Shown here: positions 15,207 through 24,330 of the stretch, in pieces
Layout of the letters: each line of letters starts with the position of its first letter
Numbering within the stretch: the first letter of the stretch is position 1
Source of the DNA: Oscillospiraceae bacterium
GTDB taxonomy: Bacteria; Bacillota; Clostridia; Oscillospirales; CAG-272
Assembly (NCBI GenBank): GCA_015064505.1
Contig: SVSB01000004.1
Coordinates: forward strand, 1 to 64,000
DNA length: 64,000 bases
Direction of reading: 5' to 3'
The notes under the pieces: generated by a model
What the model was told of the DNA's origin: nothing
The model's database searches: none
The model's input: the letters and a program-made list of their open reading frames with translations, nothing else
Made by a program: the position numbers and the translations under genes

Positions 15207-16198
15207 ACGTACTTGACATTAAAAATCTTAAAATAATCTTCCGCACGGGTGAAGGCTTCGTTCGCGCCGTTGAGGGCGTGGATATCTCCATCGGCGAGGG
15301 AGAGCGCGTTGCCATCGTTGGTGAGAGCGGATGCGGAAAAAGCGTTACGGGTCTTTCATGTATGAGCCTGCTTACCACTCCCCCCGCATACGTCAGCGCA
15401 GACGAGTTCACCTTTACATCCCGCGACGGAGTGAAGCATGATATCCGCGAAAAGACGGAAAACGAGATGCTTCGCCTCCGTGCGGAAGAGATGGCGATGA
15501 TATTCCAGGATCCATCTACTTTTCTGAATCCCGTAATGACCATCGGCGAACAGCTTGACGAGGTGTTCATATATCATATGAATATGAAACCCAAGGAGGC
15601 AAGAGCACGCAGCATCGAGATGATGAAAAAGGTTGGTATTCCCGACCCCGAGATGCGCGCACAGCAATATCCCCACGAGCTTTCGGGCGGTCTTAAGCAG
15701 AGAATACTCATTGCCATGGCAACGTCCCTTTCACCCAGACTTCTTATTGCGGACGAGCCCACCACAGCTCTTGACGTTACCATTCAGGCGCAGATACTCA
15801 ATCTTATCTCCGAGCATTGCGAAAAGGAGAAGATGTCTTTGCTTATGATAACTCACGATCTGGGAGTCGTGCGGGAGATGGCAGACAGAGTGTACGTTAT
15901 GTACTGCGGAAAGATCGTGGAGGAGGGAACGGTGGAGGAGATAATCCGTAACCCCCGTCACCCTTACACCAAGGCGCTTATAGATACCGTCCCCGGAATG
16001 GACGAAAAGGTGGAGCGCTTCGTGCAGATACCCCATAACGTGCCCCATCCCATGAACAAGCCCCAAGGCTGTTATTTTTCCAATCGCTGTGCTTACTGCA
16101 CGGAGCTTTGCAAGAAACAGCAGCCGCCCCTTTACGATCTCGGAGGCGGCAGAAAGAGCCGCTGTTATTACCGACCGGAGGAGCTATGGGAGAAATAA
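15203..16198 (+). CDS. ABC transporter ATP-binding protein, DppD/OppD type
   Basis: 331 residues with Walker A GESGCGKS, signature LSGG, Walker B LLIADEPTTALD and the switch His in MITHDLGVV. The C-terminal oligopeptide-transporter extension includes four clustered Cys (GCYFSNRCAYCTELC), the place where related ATPases can carry a metal cluster. It powers uptake by the two permeases just upstream and overlaps the paired ATPase gene downstream by 13 bases. Confidence 0.9.
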   Translation: MNVLDIKNLKIIFRTGEGFVRAVEGVDISIGEGERVAIVGESGCGKSVTGLSCMSLLTTPPAYVSADEFTFTSRDGVKHDIREKTENEMLRLRAEEMAMIFQDPSTFLNPVMTIGEQLDEVFIYHMNMKPKEARARSIEMMKKVGIPDPEMRAQQYPHELSGGLKQRILIAMATSLSPRLLIADEPTTALDVTIQAQILNLISEHCEKEKMSLLMITHDLGVVREMADRVYVMYCGKIVEEGTVEEIIRNPRHPYTKALIDTVPGMDEKVERFVQIPHNVPHPMNKPQGCYFSNRCAYCTELCKKQQPPLYDLGGGRKSRCYYRPEELWEK

Positions 16199-17163
16199 TC
16201 TTAAAAACCAACGGACTTACCGTAGATTTCAAGATAAAGAAAAATCTCTTCGGTAAGGCTTCCCGTCTTTCCGCCGTTCAGAACGTTGATCTTGAGATAC
16301 GCCGCGGAGAGATCTACGGCCTTGTAGGCGAGAGCGGATGCGGAAAGACCACTCTTGCAAACGCCATCCTCGGCTTCGTGCCCATTACCTCCGGCTCCTT
16401 TGAAGCATTCGGGCACACCGTTACGGCAAGCACGAAGCCCCGTGAATGGAAGGACGTGCGCCGCCATATGCAAACGGTGTTCCAGGATCCTTATTCCTCC
16501 CTTAACACCCGTCTTGCCGTATGGCAGATAATTTCCGAGCCGCTGTACATCAGGGGCGAGAGAAACGAGAAGATACTGCGGGAGCGAGCAGCCGCTTTGG
16601 TGGAAAAGGTCGGACTTTCCCTGCGCGATCTTGACAGATACGTATTTGAGTTTTCCGGCGGTCAGAGGCAGAGAATAGCCATTGCCCGTGCCCTTATTTC
16701 GGGTGCGGAGCTTATAATTTGCGACGAGCCCACCTCGGCGCTTGACGTTTCCGTTCACTCCCAGATATGCAATCTTCTTCTTGACTTGCGGGAGGAATTC
16801 GGACTTACCTACCTGTTTATCTCCCACAATCTTTCCCTTATCAAGCACATAACCGACCATATGAGCGTTATGTATCTGGGCGAGGTCATGGAAAGCGGAA
16901 AAACGGAGGAGATATTCGGTAACCCCCAGACTCCTTATACGGAGGCGCTGATGTCCGCTATTCTTGAGGTGGATCCCAAGGAGAAGCGGGAGCGTATCAT
17001 TCTTACGGGTGAGGCGCGTTCTCCCATTGATCCCCCCGATATCTGCCGCTTTGCAAACCGCTGTCCCAAGGCCTGCGAGCTGTGCCGTAATTCACCCCTG
17101 CCGGCGCCCGCGCAGATATCTGAGGAACACGTTGCAAGGTGCCATCTGATAGGAGGGAAGTAA
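16186..17163 (+). CDS. ABC transporter ATP-binding protein, DppF/OppF type
   Basis: 325 residues. Walker A GESGCGKT, signature FSGGQRQRIAIARAL, Walker B LIICDEPTSALD and the His switch in FISHNLSLI. It ends with the Cys-containing tail CRFANRCPKACELC. The start at 16186 is supported by GGAGGAGCT; the track ORF begins 26 codons earlier in the upstream gene. It is the fifth and last component of the Opp/Dpp-type importer. Confidence 0.9.
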   Translation: MGEIILKTNGLTVDFKIKKNLFGKASRLSAVQNVDLEIRRGEIYGLVGESGCGKTTLANAILGFVPITSGSFEAFGHTVTASTKPREWKDVRRHMQTVFQDPYSSLNTRLAVWQIISEPLYIRGERNEKILRERAAALVEKVGLSLRDLDRYVFEFSGGQRQRIAIARALISGAELIICDEPTSALDVSVHSQICNLLLDLREEFGLTYLFISHNLSLIKHITDHMSVMYLGEVMESGKTEEIFGNPQTPYTEALMSAILEVDPKEKRERIILTGEARSPIDPPDICRFANRCPKACELCRNSPLPAPAQISEEHVARCHLIGGK

Positions 17164-17164
17164 T

Positions 17165-17833
17165 ATGGGAGAATTAAAATGCCCCTGTATGCCCCAATGC
17201 CCCAATTACGGAAAATGCCGTGAGTGCATTGAAGCCCACGCGAGGTTTTACACCGTTCCCCATTGCATAAAGACCATGCAGAAGGAAATGAAGGAAAAGC
17301 ATCTGCATCCCTCAAATCCCCATATAAAGAAGACCCTGCCCGAGAGGATAGCGGAGTTTTACGCCGCAAATCCCGAGGCGCATCTCCGCACCGTTGCCGA
17401 GGAGCTGAATATCACCGAATGGCAGCTGCTTGACGGGATGGAGAAAACCGCTTCCGTTCCCGCAGAGGACGTTGACGGCATACTTGACGCCCTTTCGGAG
17501 CTTGATAAGGTAATGCTCCACGTGGATACGGGAAGTGTTCTCTTGCAGCTTGCCTGCAAGCTTCCAAAGCCCGTGGATATGAAGGGAACGAAGCTTATAA
17601 AGGCGGCGGAGGGAGATATGGAGCTTACCTCTCTTATCTTCTCAAAGAGCTTTTACGCGGTATTTCTCGTAAGGGAGATACTGTACGGAGGCAAGGAGAG
17701 TCTCAGCTTCGCTTTCGTTGGTGAGGACGAAAAGATCGCCCTTTCCGTTTACCTGCGCAGAGGCGCGGACAATACCGTAGAACCCAAATCAAAGGCTCTG
17801 TTTGAGGAGCTTTGGGCGAAATATACACTTTGA
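17165..17833 (+). CDS. HutX-like haem carrier protein fused to a Cys-rich N-terminal domain
   Basis: 222 residues in two parts. Residues 6-34 hold seven Cys (CPCMPQC, GKCREC, PHC), a likely metal-binding knuckle seen in small clostridial proteins. From about 58 on, the sequence follows the HutX/HugX/ChuX layout. It opens with a short helical region with EELNITEWQLLDGM, then LDALSELDKVMLHVDTGSVLLQ, and ends FLVREILYGGKESLSFAF with VYLRRGADN. In known systems this family binds or hands over haem in the cytoplasm. It directly follows the ABC ATPases (one-base gap), linking the transporter to haem or iron. The fusion is unusual. Confidence 0.7.
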   Translation: MGELKCPCMPQCPNYGKCRECIEAHARFYTVPHCIKTMQKEMKEKHLHPSNPHIKKTLPERIAEFYAANPEAHLRTVAEELNITEWQLLDGMEKTASVPAEDVDGILDALSELDKVMLHVDTGSVLLQLACKLPKPVDMKGTKLIKAAEGDMELTSLIFSKSFYAVFLVREILYGGKESLSFAFVGEDEKIALSVYLRRGADNTVEPKSKALFEELWAKYTL

Positions 17834-17849
17834 ATTCAGGAGAGAAATT

Positions 17850-19025
17850 ATGAAGCGTTTAATTATTGCAGTTCTTATTCTCGCGTTTATGCTTTCCGCC
17901 GTTGCTTGCGGCAACGGTACTCCCGCAGTGACCACAGATCCCGCAACCGATGCTCCCGTAACCGACGCGCCAGTAGTTACGGAGCCTGCCGTAAACGAGG
18001 GCGCCTTCAAAGCCGGCGTTTATACCGCTACGTCCTCCTATGCCGCAGAGGGAATGAATATGACATGGAATTTCGTTCTTACCCTTAAGGCAGACGGAAG
18101 CTTTACTCTGGCAAACGACGCAGGCGAGGTTAAGGGTGAGGGTACGTACGCTCTTGCCGGCGACCACTACGAGATGAAGTTCAACGACGATAGAACCGGC
18201 GCTTTCGTCGTTACCGCAGACGGCAAGCTTAAGATGACCGCAGATATGCCCTACGGTATTGCCACCATTCAGCTTGCGCTGGTTGGTGATATCATCTTCT
18301 CCTTCTCCGCAGACGTTCCCGCCGATACCGAGGCAGACACCACTGCAGCAGGCGGCGAGGCTGCTACGGGCTTTGCCGTTGCCGCCGGTAATTATTCCGC
18401 AGAATACGAGAAGGTAAGCGCAATGGCAGGCACCGTTGTGTATAAGTACAGCGCAACCGTTGGTGAGGACGGCACCTTTGCTTACTCCGTTACCTTTGCA
18501 ATGGGCGGACAGAACATGGACGGCTCCTCCGCAAAGGGTACCTTTAAGATCGATGGCGGTAAGTTTATCTTTACCGATAGCGAGGGCAACGTTACCGAGG
18601 GTAAGGTAACCGCCGAAAACACCATCGTTATCTCCCTTAAGGCATCCCAGATGGCGTCTACCCCCTATGAAGTAACCTTTACTCCCGCTGTTCCCACCGT
18701 TGCGGCGGGCGTTTACACCGCTGCCTACGAGAAGGTAAGCGCAATGGCGGGCACGGTAGTGTATAATTACACTGCAATCGTTGGCGAGGACGGCACCTTT
18801 GCTTACTCCGTTACCTTTGCAATGGGCGGACAGAACATGGAAGGCTCCTCCGCAAACGGTACCTTCAAGATCGATGGCGATAAGCTTATCTTTACGGATA
18901 GCGAGGGCAACGTTACCGAGGGTAAGGTAACTGCCGATAACACCTTCGTTATCTCTCTTAAGGCGTCTCAGATGGCATCCTCGCCTTATGAAGTAACCTT
19001 TACTCTTGCCGAAGACGAGAAGTAA
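17850..19025 (+). CDS. Lipoprotein with tandem duplicated beta domains, last gene of the operon
   Basis: 391 residues; signal peptide with lipobox VACG (Cys about residue 20), then a Thr/Pro/Ala-rich linker (VTTDPATDAPVTDAPV). Three beta domains follow. The first is divergent; the second and third are nearly identical 107-residue units (for example YEKVSAMAGTVVY, GEDGTFAYSVTFAMGGQNM, FTDSEGNVTEGKVTA). The strands resemble those of the first lipoprotein of the operon. No enzyme motif is visible; surface ligand binding is inferred. Start at 17850 is set by AGGAGAG; the longer track ORF overlaps the HutX-like gene. Confidence 0.7.
   Translation: MKRLIIAVLILAFMLSAVACGNGTPAVTTDPATDAPVTDAPVVTEPAVNEGAFKAGVYTATSSYAAEGMNMTWNFVLTLKADGSFTLANDAGEVKGEGTYALAGDHYEMKFNDDRTGAFVVTADGKLKMTADMPYGIATIQLALVGDIIFSFSADVPADTEADTTAAGGEAATGFAVAAGNYSAEYEKVSAMAGTVVYKYSATVGEDGTFAYSVTFAMGGQNMDGSSAKGTFKIDGGKFIFTDSEGNVTEGKVTAENTIVISLKASQMASTPYEVTFTPAVPTVAAGVYTAAYEKVSAMAGTVVYNYTAIVGEDGTFAYSVTFAMGGQNMEGSSANGTFKIDGDKLIFTDSEGNVTEGKVTADNTFVISLKASQMASSPYEVTFTLAEDEK
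18408..19020 (+). repeat. 321-bp in-frame direct repeat inside the lipoprotein gene
   Basis: The segment beginning GAGAAGGTAAGCGCAATGGC at 18408 recurs at 18729, an offset of exactly 107 codons. Near-identity extends over most of the unit at the DNA level, including many synonymous positions. This points to a recent duplication or gene-conversion event. Confidence 0.85.
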
Positions 19026-19048
19026 TATTTTTATTTAAGTACCGACAC

Positions 19049-19084
19049 AAAAAGCGCTCTGCTTTCCAAAGCAGAGCGCTTTTT
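19049..19084 (+). terminator. Terminator closing the putative iron/haem operon
   Basis: AAAAGCGCTCTGCTTT and its complement flank CC, followed by TTTTG. It starts 24 bases after the lipoprotein stop. Confidence 0.85.
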
Positions 19085-19139
19085 GTTGACTGCGGAGAAA
19101 AAATATGTTAAATTGTATACGGATTACGCGGAGGTGCTT

Positions 19140-20102
19140 ATGATAAACAAGATAATTATAAAAACAGTTTCGGTTTTTTTGCTGGTGAGCGGAATCTCGG
19201 CGGGAGCGCTTTTCTTTAATTTGGGACTTCGGACGGTGAAGGACGGGGAAAGTGCCGCCACCGTAACTCTGTGCTTTGCGCTTGCGCTGCTTTCCTTCGT
19301 TTTGGGCGGATTCGGTGCAATGCTGATAAACTACGGAAAAAACACCTATCTCAGAATCGAGAACGGCAGAATAAAGGCGTGTTACGGGATGGGCACCACC
19401 GTTGATCTTCCCCTTGAGGAGGTGGAGGACGTATACGCCTACGGCAACGTTCTTACTCTTTTCGGAAAAAGAAGGGCGTACCGCATCCTGCTTTACGAGG
19501 AGTATGCGGAAACGGTTACGGAGCTTCTCGCTTACTCAAAGGATCCGAAAAGCGTGAATGCGGATAAGGAGAACCGTGGGTACGCCCGCGCCTCCGTGCG
19601 CCGTATGTTCTTTGCCTGGGCAAGCCTTATTATGGGCGCGGTGATCATACTGAATATGATACTGTGCGTGGGACTTACGGACGGAAAGGACGTTACGGAT
19701 TTTACCCCAAGAGACGATAATATATGGCTCGCCTGCTTTGCAGCTCAGGTGGCTTCGGCACTCGCTTTCTTCTTTTTTGCTCATATGGGAAGAAAGGCGA
19801 CTTTGGAAAGAGAAAAGCATCTTCACCGTCTCGGCTCCGCTCTCGGGTATGAAAACAGATATGGTGATACGGACGTGGGCGGTACCGTTCTGCGGGTGAT
19901 CTTCGTGGATAATTACAGGGCGCGGGTGATCCTTTCCGAGAATCTCGGAGTATTTATCTATAGCCTGTACGTAATGGATCCCGGCTCGGGGAAATGGATC
20001 GTTGTGGAAACGCAGACCTGCGAAAGCCGCGAGGAGCTTGACGAGCTTTTTGAAAGCCGACTTGGAAATCTTGCCGTTTGCGAGGAAAAGCTTTTCGGAT
20101 AA
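19140..20102 (+). CDS. Membrane protein of unknown function
   Basis: 320 residues. Two hydrophobic segments near the N-terminus (about 8-25 and 40-62) are followed by a PH-like soluble stretch with IENGRIKACYGMGTTVDLPLEEVEDVYAYG. Two more hydrophobic segments occur around 158-180 and 200-220, then a soluble C-terminal domain. I do not recognise the family. Start at 19140 has GGAGG upstream. No partner gene is evident; the next gene has its own promoter. Confidence 0.6.
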   Translation: MINKIIIKTVSVFLLVSGISAGALFFNLGLRTVKDGESAATVTLCFALALLSFVLGGFGAMLINYGKNTYLRIENGRIKACYGMGTTVDLPLEEVEDVYAYGNVLTLFGKRRAYRILLYEEYAETVTELLAYSKDPKSVNADKENRGYARASVRRMFFAWASLIMGAVIILNMILCVGLTDGKDVTDFTPRDDNIWLACFAAQVASALAFFFFAHMGRKATLEREKHLHRLGSALGYENRYGDTDVGGTVLRVIFVDNYRARVILSENLGVFIYSLYVMDPGSGKWIVVETQTCESREELDELFESRLGNLAVCEEKLFG

Positions 20103-20116
20103 ATTCCGCTCATTTG

Positions 20117-20145
20117 TTGTATTTTGCCGAATTATGTGATAAACT
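20117..20145 (+). promoter_or_regulatory. Promoter of the 728-residue unknown gene
   Basis: TTGTAT, 17 bases, TAAACT, 35 bases before the start codon. It shares the TGTGATAAACTG core with the GH30 promoter. Confidence 0.5.
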
Positions 20146-20179
20146 GTAGTAAAATCCGATTATCGGGAGAGAGGACGTT

Positions 20180-22366
20180 ATGTTCAGAATAGCATTGATA
20201 CAGAATACCTCGGAGATGCGCAATTATTCCTTTGCCGATCTGCGCGTGCCGCTTGCCGAAATGGGCTTTGAGGTGGCGCATTATACCTGCGAGAATATCA
20301 CAAGCCTTTGCAGAGATCTTTCAAACGGCATAGATTGCGTGGTTTTCGTTTCCAACTCTCTCCACGACGACGTGATCAGAAATTACGTATATTCCGACGA
20401 GTTCTGCGCCGCCTTTGATAAGTATCTTGAAAAGGGTGCGGCACTTATTATGCATCAGCACAAGCTGGCAAAGGTAGCGGGCAACCCTCTTCCTTTCCTT
20501 GGGGATACCGTGGAAAAGCTTGAAAAGGACTACCACGGGGCAAACGAGGATGAAAAGGAAAAGAACGCCTTTTTTGAAACGGCGTACGGTAAGCCTTATT
20601 TTTCCTTCCCCAATTCGGTAACGGCAGAGGACGTGCTTGTTCACGCGGAGAGCAGCCCCGGCATTCCCGGGGATTATTGGCAGGTGCTTAAGTACAGAGA
20701 AAACACCTGGCTTCCCATAATGACGGATAAATACGGGAACTCTGTCATTCAGCGTATGGCAGGGGAGAGAAGAGTTATTTTTTCCTCCGTTCTGCTTGAT
20801 TATCAGCAGCATTACGCGCTTCTTGAAAATCTGCTCATCAATCTGCTTACGAACAATATGTCCCTTGCGGTGTTCAAGGACTCAAGAGAAAACGCTCTCG
20901 GCTTCAGCTATTTTCTCAATCATCTTGAGAATATGAAGTTCTATTTCCGCCATTACGGAGCCGAGGAGAAGGATTATATGCTTGCAAATATCGAGTGCGG
21001 CGTGCACAGCGGTATTCTTGTGGGCAGCGGTATGATGGAAAAGCTTTCCGAGGAGGATCGACGCATCATAGACCGCAACGGCGTTAAGCTTATAAAGCTT
21101 CGCCATAAGAACACGGACGGCGACGACTTCTTTGAGGTACATACCGTTGATAAGACCAGCTGTCTTAACTTTGCAAAGGCGGAGATAGAGGTACAGCAGG
21201 AGCTGGCAAAGGATCCCAAGGACAGCAGCTTTCTCGTGCGTGCGGATCTTCTTTCCGCCATTATGGAATTCAAAAATATGGGTCTTGCCCAGGGAGATTA
21301 CTCGGAAAAGAAGCTGAGAGCCGTGCTTGACGACGCAATCGCTCATATAGACGATAAAAACGGCTCCTACGATAACACCTACGGAGCTACCTGCAAGGCG
21401 CTGTGGCTCTTTTATACCTTCCTTGGCAAGAACAGCATCTTTACCAAGGCCGCGTACGAATATATCAAGGATTACGACGTAAGCCGCAACGCCGCCCGTG
21501 AGCAGCTGGAAAAGTATCTCGTGCTTTCGCTGTTCGAGGACGATGCGGTGGAATATATGAAGCGCTCCTGCGCTCCCGTTATCGCATCGGTGGATATGTC
21601 TGCGGTGAACGAATACGATCTTTTGATGCTTTTTCGCGTTGCGTTGATGACCGACGACAGAGAGCAGCTTAAGAAGCTCGTTGAGTTTATCGGCGAGAAC
21701 GTAAACGCAACGGAGGTTCGGTTAGGCATTTACGTTGCCGCGTGCACCACCTCCTTGCTTATAGACGCTTACGGCAAGCTGAGCGATCATAGGGATGAGG
21801 AAAGCCTTAAGCTTTGCCGCAGGATAGAGGAGCTGCTCTTTACCCTCGTTAAGCATCTGCACGTTGCGGGTGCCGAGGCAAGGCGCGTGGAGGAAAGACT
21901 GCGCATTGCCTGCGCTCTCTATAAGTTTGAAAACATCACCGCTTTCCCCGTTGCGGATCTTGCGGAGCTGCTGTATAAGACGGGCACCTTCCCCAATGCC
22001 AAGCGTATGCACGAAAATTATCTGAACACCTATCAGCAGGCAAGAGTAGAGAAGGATACCCTTAAGGCGGAAAAGCAGACCCTTACGGAGACGGTATCGG
22101 AGCTTAACGAAAAAATGGAAAAGCTCCGCACGGAAACGAATCTCACAAAGCCCTATAAGCCTGCGTTTTATATCGCGCTTTCTCTGCTTGTAGTGGCACT
22201 TTATTTCGTCGTTTATCTGGTAATAATGCTCTTGGATACGGATCCACACCTGTTTACCACGCTGTTCAATAAGGCGATCGAATCCTGGCCCGCCTTCTTC
22301 GGCGTGCTCATTATTCCCCTCGTTAAGTTCATCTTCGACCACCAGATAAAGAAAAGGAAAAAGTAA
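20180..22366 (+). CDS. Large protein with amidotransferase-like N-terminus and C-terminal membrane anchor
   Basis: 728 residues. The first about 220 residues resemble a class I glutamine-amidotransferase-like alpha/beta fold (RIALIQNTSEM, DCVVFVSNSLHDDVI, ALIMHQHKLAKVAG, RRVIFSSVLLDYQQHYALLENLL). No catalytic Cys nucleophile elbow is evident, so it may be a sensing or scaffold domain. A long helical middle region follows. Residues about 620-660 form a coiled coil (AEKQTLTETVSELNEKMEKL), then two hydrophobic segments (about 665-690 and 700-720) and a basic tail. Function unknown. It precedes a DMT transporter gene by 40 bases. Confidence 0.6.
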   Translation: MFRIALIQNTSEMRNYSFADLRVPLAEMGFEVAHYTCENITSLCRDLSNGIDCVVFVSNSLHDDVIRNYVYSDEFCAAFDKYLEKGAALIMHQHKLAKVAGNPLPFLGDTVEKLEKDYHGANEDEKEKNAFFETAYGKPYFSFPNSVTAEDVLVHAESSPGIPGDYWQVLKYRENTWLPIMTDKYGNSVIQRMAGERRVIFSSVLLDYQQHYALLENLLINLLTNNMSLAVFKDSRENALGFSYFLNHLENMKFYFRHYGAEEKDYMLANIECGVHSGILVGSGMMEKLSEEDRRIIDRNGVKLIKLRHKNTDGDDFFEVHTVDKTSCLNFAKAEIEVQQELAKDPKDSSFLVRADLLSAIMEFKNMGLAQGDYSEKKLRAVLDDAIAHIDDKNGSYDNTYGATCKALWLFYTFLGKNSIFTKAAYEYIKDYDVSRNAAREQLEKYLVLSLFEDDAVEYMKRSCAPVIASVDMSAVNEYDLLMLFRVALMTDDREQLKKLVEFIGENVNATEVRLGIYVAACTTSLLIDAYGKLSDHRDEESLKLCRRIEELLFTLVKHLHVAGAEARRVEERLRIACALYKFENITAFPVADLAELLYKTGTFPNAKRMHENYLNTYQQARVEKDTLKAEKQTLTETVSELNEKMEKLRTETNLTKPYKPAFYIALSLLVVALYFVVYLVIMLLDTDPHLFTTLFNKAIESWPAFFGVLIIPLVKFIFDHQIKKRKK

Positions 22367-22406
22367 ACGAGCCGAAAAAGCTTGAAAATCAGGAAAAGGA
22401 GAACAA

Positions 22407-23246
22407 ATGGCGGTTCTCGGACTGTTGTTTGCTTTGCTTGATTCGTTAAGCAAGGCGATCGATACGCTTATAAACAAAAAAATAATGCGTACCCGCTCTG
22501 CAGAGGAGCATGCGGTACTCAGGATAATGTTCGTTATCCCCATATTTTTTATCGCCTCGCTGTTTAACTATCGCCTTGAGGCGGGATGTATCGGCTTTCT
22601 TTTGCTCTACGGCGCCCTTGAGGCGGTAAATATCTTCTGCCATCAGCTTGCCGTTAAAAGCTCCAACGCCGTGCACGTGGAGATGATAGCAAAATCGAAG
22701 GTGCTTCTTGCTATGATAGTATCCTTCGTGCTGGTGATAGATACGCTTTCCGTTGGCGGCGTTATCGGTATCGTGGTGTTCGTTGCGGGCGCAGTTCTCA
22801 CCATCAATTTTCAGAATAAAAATGATGACAGAACGGGTGCCAAGGGGATATTTTTCGAGATAGTTTCGGTTATCGCACGCACCTTTAAGCCGTTCATACT
22901 CAAGACCTGCGTAAAGCGCGGACTTATCTCAAACGAGACTATGCTGTTTTTCAGCATGGTGGTTGCTTTGGTACTGCTTTTTGCGGTGTTAAGACCCCGA
23001 ATTGATCTTAATACGGTTCCCGTAAAGGCGTATACCGCACAGGCCGCAATGGTTGCCGCGGGAATGATCCTTTCCGGTTGGGCGGTAATATATGCAAATA
23101 TCGTTATAGTAAACGCTATCGAAAGTATGTCCGTATTTTTCGTTATGCTTATTTCGGCTGTGCTGTACAAAAAGAAATATACGGCGCTTTCGGCTATAGG
23201 TTGTGCTCTTTCGGTGCTGGGCATCGTTATTTCTATATTTTTTTAA
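22407..23246 (+). CDS. EamA/DMT-superfamily transporter
   Basis: 279 residues with about ten hydrophobic segments in two halves, the usual DMT arrangement. The first helix motif (LFALLDSLSKAIDTLINKK) and the central conserved region (AVKSSNAVHVEMIAKSKVLLAMIVSF) fit EamA proteins, which export metabolites such as amino acids or sugars. AGGAGAA precedes the start. The next gene follows 15 bases on, so the two are probably co-transcribed. Confidence 0.75.
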   Translation: MAVLGLLFALLDSLSKAIDTLINKKIMRTRSAEEHAVLRIMFVIPIFFIASLFNYRLEAGCIGFLLLYGALEAVNIFCHQLAVKSSNAVHVEMIAKSKVLLAMIVSFVLVIDTLSVGGVIGIVVFVAGAVLTINFQNKNDDRTGAKGIFFEIVSVIARTFKPFILKTCVKRGLISNETMLFFSMVVALVLLFAVLRPRIDLNTVPVKAYTAQAAMVAAGMILSGWAVIYANIVIVNAIESMSVFFVMLISAVLYKKKYTALSAIGCALSVLGIVISIFF

Positions 23247-23261
23247 TATTCGGAGGACGGT

Positions 23262-24290
23262 ATGAGAAAGTATCTTTTACCCGAAAGCGGTAACTACTAC
23301 AAGGCAAATCTTCATTGCCACACCACGGTATCCGACGGAAAGCTTCCGCCCGAGATAGTGAAGAAGGTGTATAAGGAAAAGGGATATTCCGTGGTTGCGT
23401 TCACGGATCACGATATTATGATCCCCCATCCCGAATTGAAGGACGAGGAATTTCTTCCCCTTTCCGGCTACGAGATGGAGTTCACGGAGCCGCCCCGTAC
23501 GGACGGATACTCCAAGCGCACCTGCCATCTCTGCCTTATCGCTCCCACGGCGGAGGACACGGATCAGGTCTGCTGGCACCGCGAAAAATATCTTTTCGGC
23601 AACGCGCCCTATTACAGAGACAGAGCGAAGTTTGACGACAGCATTCCCGATTTTGAGAGGGAGTACTCCGTTGAATGCGTAAATACCGCTATAAAGACCG
23701 CCGAGGAGAAGGGATATTTCGTTACCCTCAATCATCCCGATTGGTCAAGAGAGCTGATATCCGATCTCGTACAGTACGAGGGAATGGACGCAATGGAGAT
23801 AGCAAACTACTCCTGCCTCGTTGGCGGATACGGGGATTACGTTCCGTGGCTTTACGACGAGATGCTCCGCGTTGGCAAGACCGATCTGTTCGTTATAGGT
23901 GCAGACGATAACCATAACGTCCATCCTTTGGGTCACGCCCGCTTTGATTCCTGCGGCGCGTGGACCATGATCAACGCGGAAAGCCTTACCTACGAGAATA
24001 TCTTCGCTTCTCTCAAAAAGGGAGATTTCTACGCCTCCCGCGGCCCCGAGATAAAGGAGCTGTACGTTGAGGACGGTAAGCTGTACGTAAGCTGCTCCGA
24101 TGCATTCTGCATCAAGGTGGTCTGCCCCCTGAGAAAGGGCCGCTCCGCTTATAATAACGCAGGCGGGGTCATCAATTCCGCGTCCTTCCCCCTTTCAAGG
24201 GAGGATAAATACATCCGCGTTACGATAGTGGATGAAAGAGGTAATACCGCAGATACCCATTATTATTCCGTTGACGAGCTGTTGGGATAA
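23262..24290 (+). CDS. PHP-domain phosphoesterase
   Basis: 342 residues. The N-terminal PHP motif ANLHCHTTVSDGKL and VAFTDHDIM provide the first metal-binding His/Asp residues. Further ligands come from TLNHPDWSR and VIGADDNHNVHPLG. PHP enzymes are metal-dependent phosphoesterases, often acting on nucleotides or histidinol phosphate; this one lacks the HisJ-specific layout and is likely a stand-alone hydrolase. GGAGG-type site (GGAGGACGGT) at the start. The C-terminal about 80 residues look like a small beta domain. Confidence 0.82.
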   Translation: MRKYLLPESGNYYKANLHCHTTVSDGKLPPEIVKKVYKEKGYSVVAFTDHDIMIPHPELKDEEFLPLSGYEMEFTEPPRTDGYSKRTCHLCLIAPTAEDTDQVCWHREKYLFGNAPYYRDRAKFDDSIPDFEREYSVECVNTAIKTAEEKGYFVTLNHPDWSRELISDLVQYEGMDAMEIANYSCLVGGYGDYVPWLYDEMLRVGKTDLFVIGADDNHNVHPLGHARFDSCGAWTMINAESLTYENIFASLKKGDFYASRGPEIKELYVEDGKLYVSCSDAFCIKVVCPLRKGRSAYNNAGGVINSASFPLSREDKYIRVTIVDERGNTADTHYYSVDELLG

Positions 24291-24330
24291 GAACAGATTA
24301 AAAAACGAAGAAACGGAATCCTTTGTGGAT

